Positions 33,841-41,719 of a stretch of 64,000 bases of DNA are shown piece by piece (positions within the stretch are counted from its first letter, which is position 1; each line of letters starts with the position of its first letter). The DNA is taken from positions 434,001-498,000 of the forward strand of contig CP051232.1 in NCBI GenBank assembly GCA_017792445.1, read 5' to 3'. The notes beneath the pieces are model-generated. The model did no database searches and was not told the DNA's origin. It saw only the letters and a program-made list of their open reading frames with translations. The position numbers and the translations under genes were made by a program. Origin of the DNA: Maritimibacter sp. GTDB lineage: Bacteria > Pseudomonadota > Alphaproteobacteria > Rhodobacterales > Rhodobacteraceae.

Positions 33841-35823
33841 ATGACGCCTGAACAGATCATCGCGCTTGTCTCTGCCCTGACTACGGGCGAGCCAAAAACG
33901 GACGGGTTCGACACCGTTTTGTCTGCGATTGAACGTCCCGAATACCAGATGGAGATCGCGCCCTGTGCCCGGCCTGTTGCCCCGGCCGAGATCGAGGGGG
34001 AAACGGTCATCTGCGGTACATTGGATGTGCCCGAGGATCACGCCAACCCCGACGGGCGCAAGATCACGCTGAGCTGGATCGTCTACAAGGCGCACTCTCT
34101 GTCACCCGCGCCCGATCCGGTGATCTACCTGCACGGTGGCCCCGGCGGCGGAACCGTGCGCACCGTTGCGGCTGTGAGCCACTTCTTCGACCACCTGCGC
34201 CAGCGAAGGGACATTATCTCCTTCGATCAGCGCGGAGTGGACGCAAGCGCGCCAGAAATGGATTGCTTCGGCACAATCGCCGATAACCTCGATGCCTCGG
34301 TTCGCACCTTCGCTGGTGAAGCCGTGCCGGATCTGCCGGTTACTTTCGCTTCGTCCTGCGTCGAAGAGATTGCCAGCCGCGGCGTCGATATCCAGATGAT
34401 CAACACCACACAGAATGCGCTGGATGTGGGCGCCCTGATGGAGGCACTCGGCTATGCGGAATACAATCTTTACGGGGTCTCTTACGGCACAAAGCTGACA
34501 CTGGAGGCCCTGAGGCAGGAGTTGCCGGGCATCCGGTCCGTGGTGCTTGACGGGGTCGCTCCACCGCAAGTCCAACTGTACGATACTTTGATCACACCCC
34601 ATGCCGATGCAATCGTGAACACTTTCGCCCCCTGTGAGCGCGATGCGATTTGCTCCGAGGCCTATCCAGACATAACGGCCCGATTTTTTGCGCTGCTGGA
34701 TCGCATGAGCGAAGAACCAGTGGACGTGCTGGGCAAGCCTTTCACAGGCGACGATCTCTTTTCCTACATCGACAATCGCAACAGCCGTCGCAGCCAGAAT
34801 CCGAACCGGCTTTCGACCTATCTGCCTTTGATGGTCACGCAGCTAGAAGAAGGCGACACAACGCTGCTTGGCCAGATCATCGGTGGCCAGTTGCCACCCC
34901 AAATGACACCCGAAACGCTAGTTGCACAGGCAGCAGCAGCCGGGATCGGAGGCGACAAACTGTCCCTGATCCAGGCTGCTGCAACCGCTGCTCGGGTGAT
35001 CGAACTGAATGGCATCATGGCGCAATCTGCCATCGGTCAATTGGAAAGCGATCTCGCTGCCGACGCCGCCGCGCTAGAACTCGCAGAGCTGTTCGATGAC
35101 AAGATGGAAGCGGCAATCGTTGCGCTGCCCACCCGCGAAGATCGGCTCGCCGTCGGAAAAGACTACCTCAACCTGCGCTTCGACCAACCGGAGGCCAATA
35201 GGCTGACGGGCCTTGTCGAGGACCACTTCACCGGTGCAACGGCAGAACAGCTGCGCACGCTCGTTCAGGCCATGACCGAGGCCGATTTGGCCCGTGTCTT
35301 CGAACTCATCGGGCTCGACAATCAGGCGCTGGAAGACGCTGTGGAGCACGAATTCGAGGCGATGGTCTATGCCTGCCAGGAAGACTTCGTGGATGGACAC
35401 AACTCCGAGCAAGGCTACCTCGAAGAGACCGGCTCATTGCCATTCGGCCCGATCTTTATCGAGTCAGCAATCGATGGGGTGCCGCCGTTCTTCGCGGTTT
35501 GCGCCGAGGTCTTCAAGCCGATCCCACGCGAAGACTGGCTGGAACCCGTAATGAGCGATGAGCGGGTTCTTCTGATGAACGGAGAAATCGATGTGCAAAC
35601 CTCCTATTCCTGGGGGGCGATCGCGGCAGAGACACTGGGAAATTCGCTGAACCTGGTCTTCCCCGAATCCGGCCATGGCACGATCCTGTTCAGCCAGTGC
35701 GCACGCGATATCACCGAGGCGTTCATTGAATACCCCGATGGTGCGCTCGACACATCATGCATCACGGATCTTCGCGCTCCTGTCATGTTGCCCGACGGTA
35801 CCCTGCATCCGCTTCCCTTGTGA
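33841..35823 (+). CDS. Alpha/beta-hydrolase peptidase with TAP-like C-terminus (copy 2)
   Basis: A 660-residue paralogue of the peptidase at 18152. HGGPGGG is at 98-104, nucleophile GVSYG at 212-216 (Ser214), acidic residue in LMNGEIDVQ, His in FPESGHGTILF. Shared stretches such as PCARPVAP, YKAHSL and DPVIYLHGGPG show roughly half or more identity over the N-terminal part. ATG 33841 has AAGGAG upstream and no signal peptide, as in copy 1. It is the last plus-strand gene of block B and converges on the SH3b gene at 36053. Confidence 0.87.
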   Translation: MTPEQIIALVSALTTGEPKTDGFDTVLSAIERPEYQMEIAPCARPVAPAEIEGETVICGTLDVPEDHANPDGRKITLSWIVYKAHSLSPAPDPVIYLHGGPGGGTVRTVAAVSHFFDHLRQRRDIISFDQRGVDASAPEMDCFGTIADNLDASVRTFAGEAVPDLPVTFASSCVEEIASRGVDIQMINTTQNALDVGALMEALGYAEYNLYGVSYGTKLTLEALRQELPGIRSVVLDGVAPPQVQLYDTLITPHADAIVNTFAPCERDAICSEAYPDITARFFALLDRMSEEPVDVLGKPFTGDDLFSYIDNRNSRRSQNPNRLSTYLPLMVTQLEEGDTTLLGQIIGGQLPPQMTPETLVAQAAAAGIGGDKLSLIQAAATAARVIELNGIMAQSAIGQLESDLAADAAALELAELFDDKMEAAIVALPTREDRLAVGKDYLNLRFDQPEANRLTGLVEDHFTGATAEQLRTLVQAMTEADLARVFELIGLDNQALEDAVEHEFEAMVYACQEDFVDGHNSEQGYLEETGSLPFGPIFIESAIDGVPPFFAVCAEVFKPIPREDWLEPVMSDERVLLMNGEIDVQTSYSWGAIAAETLGNSLNLVFPESGHGTILFSQCARDITEAFIEYPDGALDTSCITDLRAPVMLPDGTLHPLPL

Positions 35824-36052
35824 GTTGGTCGACTTTTGTGGCGGGCAGATGAGCCGGTGACCAGCTTCGCAATGAAGGCTCTCTGCGCCTATGCGAACTT
35901 CGGTGCTTTCATACAATTCCGATCCTATCCCAACTTGGGGAAACGAGCGGTAACCTCCGCCGTCAGACGATCCAGTTCCAAGGGTGCAGAGGACTATTGC
36001 AGTGCTCTGCACCTTTTCCCGGCAAGGCAACTTTGTCTCGCCGCGCTCGAAT

Positions 36053-36916
36053 TCAGGACCGTTCGAAAATAACCCATCCGCTGTCACCTTGGGTCAAGCT
36101 GAAGTTAGCTATATAGCCCGAGCTGTGCTCCTTCACGGTAACGACTCCGTGCGCTCCGTTCGAGCAGTGCAGGCTCGCCAACTCACTGGCCACCGTGCCC
36201 GGCGCGTGTTGCAATCCGGCCGTGCAGACGAGGCCCTCACCCGTCATGAGCAGGGCGTAATTGCCAATCCCTTTTCCTATGATCGACCCGCTAAGGCGTG
36301 CACCCCCAATGATTGTGCCAGTCCCCTTGAGCGCCACGGTTTCGCCGGAAGATGCATCGGAAGCATTTCCGTTGCCGCCATTCTCGCGCATGTAGCTTTC
36401 AATCGCGTCATGGGCCGCGGACAACTGCGCGCCGGAACAGGAGCTTCCAGCAGTGATGCGGCGCCCAGAAGGGTTGTAGAGCGCTGTACAGCCTGCAGCA
36501 AATCTGACCTCCATTTCACCGGTGTTACGCAGGTGCAGCTCGGGAACATCGTTATTGCCGGAATGGCTAGCAGTATTTGGCGCTCCGGATTCCTGTAGAT
36601 AGCGACCAGATGCCCAGCCATCGATACGACCGTCGGGCGTCTCAACATGGCACCAACGCTCGCTGCCCTCGCCGCGACAGCCAAGGTTCCTGAAAACCGC
36701 GCCATTCGGCGCACGCGCCACGACGCGGTTTATCGTGCCAGGACCTGAGCGGATGTTCAGAGTATCGTCGCTGGCAACGCCCTGAACCACCCAATAATCC
36801 GGGCCCATCTGGGCTTCTACCGGCATGGCTGACAGAAAAAAGCACGCGGCCAAGACGATCAATATGGCCAAGGTGCGCTTTCCACGATGGTCTTTCGCGA
36901 ACACATTAAACGTCAT
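36053..36916 (-). CDS. Secreted SH3b-domain protein with novel C-terminal domain (copy 2)
   Basis: A 287-residue paralogue, identical in length to the protein at 20269. The signal peptide is at about 1-36 (LAILIVLAACFFLSAMPVEA-Q). SH3b domain: LNIRSGPGTINRVVARAP, GCRGEGSERWC, GWASGRYLQES. The middle Cys segment is FAAGCTALYNPSGRRITAG. The C-terminal domain has LVCTAGLQHAPGTVASE and LHCSNGAHGVVTV. ATG 36916 has GGGGAG seven bases upstream. The gene converges on the peptidase paralogue, whereas in block A the two are in series, so the pair has been kept together through a rearrangement. Confidence 0.85.
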   Translation of the reverse strand: MTFNVFAKDHRGKRTLAILIVLAACFFLSAMPVEAQMGPDYWVVQGVASDDTLNIRSGPGTINRVVARAPNGAVFRNLGCRGEGSERWCHVETPDGRIDGWASGRYLQESGAPNTASHSGNNDVPELHLRNTGEMEVRFAAGCTALYNPSGRRITAGSSCSGAQLSAAHDAIESYMRENGGNGNASDASSGETVALKGTGTIIGGARLSGSIIGKGIGNYALLMTGEGLVCTAGLQHAPGTVASELASLHCSNGAHGVVTVKEHSSGYIANFSLTQGDSGWVIFERS

Positions 36917-37338
36917 CTCAAATCTCCCCTGCATTGAGAATCGCCTATAAGTTGATAGTGGGCGCAATCTTGAAAAGGGCTATCCATTTCGTGCGCCGGG
37001 ATATCCACAAAACGTCGATATTGGTCGACTCCGTGCGCCGCGGCTTTCGATTTCACAATGTTTGATGTGGGAGGTTTTGGATGGTCTTGAAATCGAAAGC
37101 TCGCAATTTCTGTGTCGAACGGAATCGGTGCCACACAGAACGCACCCTCACATCATCGCTTCGGTGGCCTTCACCTAAGGAACTTTCTCCAATTCGCCAT
37201 TAGCGGCAGTCGCTAATGTTGACAGCTTCGGGCCGATTGAGGACTGGGGGCGACCGCTAGCATAATACCGAATGCGATCTGGCAAGAGATCATGCAACTC
37301 GCATTTGTCGTCGCGCCCTAAGGGAGCGTTGGATGAAG
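36917..37338. other. Intergenic stretch with a perfect inverted repeat, no gene seen
   Basis: No supported reading frame. The stretch separates the SH3b gene from the first recombinase gene. At 37198-37218 is CATTAGCG GCAGT CGCTAATG, a perfect 8-bp inverted repeat that could be a recombinase or regulator binding site. Confidence 0.5.
37198..37218. repeat. Perfect 8-bp inverted repeat near recombinase gene
   Basis: The arms CATTAGCG and CGCTAATG flank a 5-base spacer, 120 bp beyond the 3' end of the tyrosine recombinase gene at 37339. It has no T-run and so is not a terminator. Core-type recombination sites have similar arm-spacer geometry, but no second copy was found in the window. Confidence 0.4.
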
Positions 37339-38370
37339 CTAGTCAGCTACTCTCTGAGACATGCCCTTCAAAAGCTCAGCTTGCCGCTCTTGAGGCACTG
37401 GCATGTATGCGCTGACAGTCGTAGCGAGACTCTCATGGCCTAAATTCTGCGACCATGCCTTGCGAGCCTCCATCGTGGTGCAAAGCCTGTCGCCAAGGAA
37501 CGCCAGCGTCTTGCGGATGCTGTGAGGGTTGAACTCTTCCAGCCCAACGGCTCGGAATGCCCCCTTGACTACCTTGCTCACGGTTTGGGCGTTGGAATAG
37601 GGGTCACGGGTCAAACCGCCACAACCGAACTTGCCGCCCGTGACAACGACCGCTTGCTTGGGAAAGACCGCATCGTCCGGTCCGTAGAGCAATTCCGTTC
37701 GCAAGAATTCAATCCACGCGGTGAAAGCTTCGCGATACATCGGATCGACCGGAAAGAACCAAGACACAAAAGACTTCGCACCCTTGGTTTTCACCTCGCG
37801 CCCGTCCTGGAAGATGGAGCCGGCAATCAAGTCGACATGCTTCAGCCGCAACGACGCGATTGCGCCCGCACGCGCTCCGGTAAGCATGATCAGAGCGAAC
37901 TTGGCCTTGTCGCGGCGCTGGGCTTCATTGTTTTCCGGCATATGGCGGAATGCATGGTTGCATTGCTCGATAGACGGATAGCGCGCCGGCCGCTGAGTAT
38001 GGGCGGCGCGTGCGTCCTTCATCGAGTTGTTGAAGTAGGCCACGTCCGAGAGCGACACCCGAGACCGATAACCCGGCTGAGAAGACAGCCAGCGGATGAA
38101 GCCGCGAGCCTGGCGCAGGAGCGAGTCGCGCGTCGAGAGACTCAATGGCTTCCCGGTGCGAGCGTTCTTGCGTTTATCGAGGTACTTCTTAAACCGGGCC
38201 GCCCATTCGCGGCGAAACGCCTTGAATGGCTTATAGCCGACCGCCTCTTCCAGTTCCCGCAGGGCCGAGCGGACCTTGTCCAGCGACGCTTCATCGTAGC
38301 CTTCGGCATGCGTTAGATACTCTATGTAGTCGCGCTTGACGCGCTCGTTTTCCTCATTGAACTTTGGCAC
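37339..38370 (-). CDS. Tyrosine recombinase/integrase
   Basis: About 343 residues. The C-terminal catalytic domain has Arg I in LTGARAGAIASLRLKHVD, the box II His-x-x-Arg in FNPHSIRKTLAFLG, and LGHESLATTVSAYMPV with the nucleophilic Tyr. The N-terminal part is a SAM-like core-binding domain (SLDKVRSALRELEEAVGY). The GTG at 38370 is favoured (AGAGG eight bases upstream) because a longer start would run deep into the overlapping HTH gene. It is the last gene of a three-gene minus-strand unit with two small DNA-binding proteins. Confidence 0.85.
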   Translation of the reverse strand: MPKFNEENERVKRDYIEYLTHAEGYDEASLDKVRSALRELEEAVGYKPFKAFRREWAARFKKYLDKRKNARTGKPLSLSTRDSLLRQARGFIRWLSSQPGYRSRVSLSDVAYFNNSMKDARAAHTQRPARYPSIEQCNHAFRHMPENNEAQRRDKAKFALIMLTGARAGAIASLRLKHVDLIAGSIFQDGREVKTKGAKSFVSWFFPVDPMYREAFTAWIEFLRTELLYGPDDAVFPKQAVVVTGGKFGCGGLTRDPYSNAQTVSKVVKGAFRAVGLEEFNPHSIRKTLAFLGDRLCTTMEARKAWSQNLGHESLATTVSAYMPVPQERQAELLKGMSQRVAD

Positions 38371-38423
38371 GGCTCGGGCCTCTTGCTCGAAGTTATGATT
38401 TAAGCGTGGTTTCGATGGTTCCT

Positions 38424-38849
38424 TTAGGCTGTCCGCCTGTCGTTGGTGCCAGCGTCGAGGAGGTCGGCCCATTTCGGGAGGTCGCGGCGCGAAATAATGC
38501 GGGCGCAGGCACCCTCGCAGGCGGAGCAGAAGCCTCTCAATTGCCCGTGCGCATCCGAGAGCCGTTGGTATTCCACCAGACCTGCGACAGGCGTTCTCGG
38601 TTTCTTGCAGTGGAGGCAAAAGAACTCACCGTCCTGCAGCGGGCGTCTGCGTTTCTTGCGGAGTTGTTCGCGGAAACCCTTCAATGCCCAACCTAGGATC
38701 AAGGTGGGGCGCTTTTCGGTCATCGCAAGGAGCCCCTGCCTGATCCAGGTGCGGATCGTCTGTTCGGTCACCCCGACAACCTCTGCCGCTTCTTCGACGG
38801 TGTACGTCTTGAACGACTTGATCCGGACCGAGCTGCCAGCGCGCGCCAC
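38424..38849 (-). CDS. HTH plus zinc-ribbon-like protein of the recombinase operon
   Basis: A 141-residue protein. An N-terminal MerR/excisionase-like helix-turn-helix (YTVEEAAEVVGVTEQTIRTWIRQGLL, residues about 14-40) is followed by a basic stretch (LRKKRRRPLQDG) and two Cys pairs, FCLHC and FCSAC, spaced as in a zinc ribbon. The GTG at 38849 shares one base with the upstream stop (TAGTG) and has GGGGAG eight bases ahead. It probably controls excision or the recombinase encoded downstream; this is inferred. Confidence 0.75.
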   Translation of the reverse strand: MARAGSSVRIKSFKTYTVEEAAEVVGVTEQTIRTWIRQGLLAMTEKRPTLILGWALKGFREQLRKKRRRPLQDGEFFCLHCKKPRTPVAGLVEYQRLSDAHGQLRGFCSACEGACARIISRRDLPKWADLLDAGTNDRRTA

Positions 38850-39061
38850 TAGTGCCGCTCCCCGGCGCGCGGCTCGACGCGGTTCGCCTCTGCCCATGCG
38901 TTCAGGTCCGCGCCACGGTACACGATCTTGCGGCCCAACTTATAGAACGCGGGCCCAATGCCCTTATGCCGCCACTGTGCCAGTTTGGCACGGTCGCCGA
39001 TCAGATCCAGTTCGGGGTCACCGAGGGTGTAGTTGCGGCTCTGCTCAAAGAGCGTGTTCAT
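38849..39061 (-). CDS. Small AlpA/excisionase-like DNA-binding protein
   Basis: A 70-residue protein with a winged-helix excisionase look: LAQWRHKGIGPAFYKLGRKIVYRGADLNAWAEANRVE, the pattern seen in AlpA/helix_turn_helix_17 proteins. ATG 39061 has GGAG seven bases upstream. It is the first gene of the HTH-zinc ribbon-recombinase unit, with one-base overlap to the next gene. It likely acts as recombination directionality factor or local regulator. Confidence 0.78.
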   Translation of the reverse strand: MNTLFEQSRNYTLGDPELDLIGDRAKLAQWRHKGIGPAFYKLGRKIVYRGADLNAWAEANRVEPRAGERH

Positions 39062-39157
39062 TTTTCTGCTCCAGATAGTTTCTGGAGCCAAATGACGCAC
39101 TACGAATGGAATTCATAAAGGGCGCACCAAATCCCTAATCAAACCAAGCAAAAAGGC

Positions 39158-39955
39158 TTAAGGCTCGTTCTTTTTGGCCAACATCGCGGCAATGGCCGCC
39201 TTCGCATCCTGGCCATCGTTCCTCTCTGGCGAATGCCCCAGCAGACTGCCCAGCAAGCCACCTATGTCCGGCTTAAGGTCGTCTTCAGTCAATTGACTGA
39301 TCGCCCAGGTAGCCGGGCCTTTGACGGCAGCGACAATTTCCAGAATTTCAAAAACCTCTTGCAATGCGCGACCGTAATCAGTCGAGGGATGACTGCCGTC
39401 GCTGGCAGTTCCGAATGTTGGATACTTTCCGGTTTTTCGCGCGATGAAACGCGCGAAACGAAGCGCGATTGCGCGTGCGTAGAGGTTAGGCGGCCTTCCC
39501 TTTGAGCTCCAGTGGATCTGCCCTTGGCTCTCAAGCTCCCGTATTCTATCAGAAACTTCGAGATTTAATGCGTGAAGAACATAGGCCGTGCTGCCCATAA
39601 GGCCGCATTTTGCGGCGGAAAGTACGGCCAGGCCGATTGCATTCCGCACCGATTTCCTTGAGATCCGTTGGTCGGCGGCCTCGTTAATCACGCCAGCCAC
39701 GCGGCTCGCAAGAACGTGACGCTCTTCATCTTCGACAAGAGCTGGTCGCAAGATCGATATGGCATCCTTGAGGGATGACGATAGCTGTTTAAGGTAGTCC
39801 ATCTCTGCTTGGAAATCGGACTTGCTGTCGTGCAGTGTCGGCTTCGAGATGTCGAATGGTGGTCCCGGGAAGTTGGTGAAAACCTGGCCGCTCGCGCCGG
39901 TGACCCGATCCGCGATCTTCCAAAGGCGATCATTTACAGCGCCGCTACCCATCAA
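39158..39955 (-). CDS. Island-associated protein of unknown function
   Basis: A 265-residue, largely alpha-helical soluble protein without signal peptide or membrane segment. It contains no motif I recognise. The C-terminus ends in a Lys/Glu-rich helix (AKAAIAAMLAKKNEP). The start is uncertain, because no good ribosome site precedes ATG 39955. It lies between the two recombinase genes on the same strand, so it is probably element cargo or a maintenance gene. Confidence 0.6.
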   Translation of the reverse strand: MMGSGAVNDRLWKIADRVTGASGQVFTNFPGPPFDISKPTLHDSKSDFQAEMDYLKQLSSSLKDAISILRPALVEDEERHVLASRVAGVINEAADQRISRKSVRNAIGLAVLSAAKCGLMGSTAYVLHALNLEVSDRIRELESQGQIHWSSKGRPPNLYARAIALRFARFIARKTGKYPTFGTASDGSHPSTDYGRALQEVFEILEIVAAVKGPATWAISQLTEDDLKPDIGGLLGSLLGHSPERNDGQDAKAAIAAMLAKKNEP

Positions 39956-40066
39956 AAGTCACGATAGTCTCAGACTTTTGGCCCTGCAATCGTTCTGTTC
40001 CGGTTTAGTTCGCTTGTAAGCGTTCGGCAAAAGGCGAATGCCAGCCGGACTTTTGTCCGAAATTTC

Positions 40067-41278
40067 TCAACTTTCCACGCCACTGGCTGCCAAGGAAATG
40101 ACTTTCCCATCCCCGCCAGTTACGAATTGCGACCATCGCTCCATCAGCATACGGCGCTTCTCCAGCAGATCAGACCGCGCATAAGCCTGTTCGACCTGCG
40201 ACCCGATTCGGTGCGAGAGGCTCATTTCAGCTATCTCGCGCGGTGCACTCGCCGCCTCAGCAGCCCAGTCCCTGAAGGTGGAGCGGAACCCATGCACCGT
40301 CACGCCTTCGATTTTCATCCGGCGCAGCAGCCTTAGCATCGACATGTTCGAGAGAGGCTTGTGTCGCTTCTGCCCCTCGAACACGACCTCGGAGGACAAA
40401 GCCCGCAACGGCTCGATGATTGCAAGCATCTCTGTGGTCAGCGGAACCCGATGCTCCTCGCCGCCCTTCATCCGGTCGGCGGGGCAGGTCCAGAGGCGCG
40501 CATCGACGTCTACCTCTTCCCATCGCATTCCCAACACTTCGCCGGTGCGCGACCCGGTCAGACAGGTAAACATCAACGCCTTTGCCGCCATCGCGTCGCG
40601 CGTTTGCAGATCCGCGAAGAAAGCAGGTACGTCCCGCCAGTTCATCGCCTTGTGGTGTTTCGGCTTGGCCTTAACCTTCGGCAACACACCAGCATCGCGG
40701 ATCGCCGTTACCGGGTTCTCGCTGTCGCGGAAGCCCTTCGACCGCGCCACGTCCAGCACAGTCTTGATGCGCTGCGCCAACCGCCGTGCTGTTTCGTGCT
40801 TCTGGGTCCAGATTGGCGACAGACACATGAGCACTTCCGGCTGCCCGATGCTATCCACCGGCATCCGTCCAATCTTTGGAAAAGCATAATCGCGCAGCGA
40901 GTTAAGCCACTGCTGACCGTGCTTGGCGTTCTTCCAGGTTGGTACTCGCTCGATATGAACTTGCTGCGCGACTTCCTCAAAGGTTGGGATATGTTGTCGG
41001 GCATTGAAGCGCGGGTTCAGCCCCTGCTTCGCCATCCGCCGATATTCCAAAGCTCGATCGCGCGCTTGGTTCAGCGTCACTACATCCGCCCCACCCAAGC
41101 CAAAGTCCGTCCGCAGCGGAGCACCTTTGCTATTCTTCTGGCCCTTGACCGTCACCCGCACGATCCAGCGCCGCGCTCTGGACGGATCGACGACCAAGTA
41201 GAGTCCGTTCCCATCCCCGTGCCGCCCCGGCCCAAGGTTTTCCACCAGCTTCCTTGTCAGCTTACCGCTCAGAGTCAT
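40067..41278 (-). CDS. P4-type (DUF4102-like) site-specific integrase
   Basis: A 403-residue tyrosine recombinase. The N-terminus has the DUF4102-like start (GPGRHGDGNGLYLVVDPSRARRW), followed by the arm/core-binding domain. The catalytic domain has Arg in CLTGSRTGEVLGMRWEEVD, HGFRSTFRDWAAE (His-x-x-Arg) and SHRIGSQVEQAYARSD with the Tyr. ATG 41278 gives the compact N-terminus MTLSGKLTRKLVENLG. It is read away from the tRNA-Ser gene whose 3' end lies 150 bp upstream, the standard layout for an integrase using a tRNA as attachment site. Confidence 0.92.
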   Translation of the reverse strand: MTLSGKLTRKLVENLGPGRHGDGNGLYLVVDPSRARRWIVRVTVKGQKNSKGAPLRTDFGLGGADVVTLNQARDRALEYRRMAKQGLNPRFNARQHIPTFEEVAQQVHIERVPTWKNAKHGQQWLNSLRDYAFPKIGRMPVDSIGQPEVLMCLSPIWTQKHETARRLAQRIKTVLDVARSKGFRDSENPVTAIRDAGVLPKVKAKPKHHKAMNWRDVPAFFADLQTRDAMAAKALMFTCLTGSRTGEVLGMRWEEVDVDARLWTCPADRMKGGEEHRVPLTTEMLAIIEPLRALSSEVVFEGQKRHKPLSNMSMLRLLRRMKIEGVTVHGFRSTFRDWAAEAASAPREIAEMSLSHRIGSQVEQAYARSDLLEKRRMLMERWSQFVTGGDGKVISLAASGVES

Positions 41279-41427
41279 GAGAAATACCACGTTTCATACC
41301 ACGCAAGGAGCAGATACCAGAAAAATCGAAATGAAGCGAGCACAAGCGACAAGCGCCACGCAGCGCAGCAAAATAGGGGCGTATGGCCGCCCACGACGAC
41401 GCTCTGACATCTTCGGAAATCGGAAGG

Positions 41428-41515
41428 TGGCGGAGAAGGAGGGATTCGAACCCCCGGAGGCTTGCACCTCAACGGTTTTCAAGACCGCCGCATTCGACCG
41501 CTCTGCCACTTCTCC
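41428..41515 (-). tRNA. tRNA-Ser (anticodon UGA)
   Basis: Read on the minus strand from 41515, GGAGAAG pairs with CTTCTCC to form the acceptor stem. The anticodon arm CGGT-CTTGAAA-ACCG shows anticodon TGA. The long class II variable arm (TGAGGTGCAAGCCTC) and TTCGAAT T-loop are intact, and CCA is encoded at 41428-41430. The 3' end faces the integrase gene, so it is the likely insertion target. Confidence 0.96.
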
Positions 41516-41719
41516 GTGGAGGACAGCACTAGCCCGGCGCAGGCGGGAAAGGCAAGACCGGCCGCTTCGCCACAGCGCGGGACCCAAATGGGACGCTCAC
41601 AACCTTGCCACTTCCCAAGCGCGGCGGTCGGGGTTACTCTGCCGACACCCGTATTGCATGCCCGCAATGGGGGACGAGCAGAACAAACGCGGCAAAGTTC
41701 GCGGGAAAAGGGGCAAGGT

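Larger units (their letters stand above)
15238..41435. mobile_element. Candidate composite genomic island inserted at tRNA-Ser(UGA)
   Basis: The right end is marked by a P4-type integrase gene (40067-41278) lying against the 3' end of tRNA-Ser. The left end is proposed at 15238, where AGGTGGCGGAG repeats the 11 bp at 41425-41435, which include the CCA end and four acceptor-stem bases; 15 of 17 bases match if extended. Inside are a second recombinase, an intact IS, IS remnants and genes whose base use looks less GC-rich than the flanks (visual impression, not calculated). The repeat is short and imperfect beyond 11 bp, so the left boundary is tentative. Confidence 0.4.
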
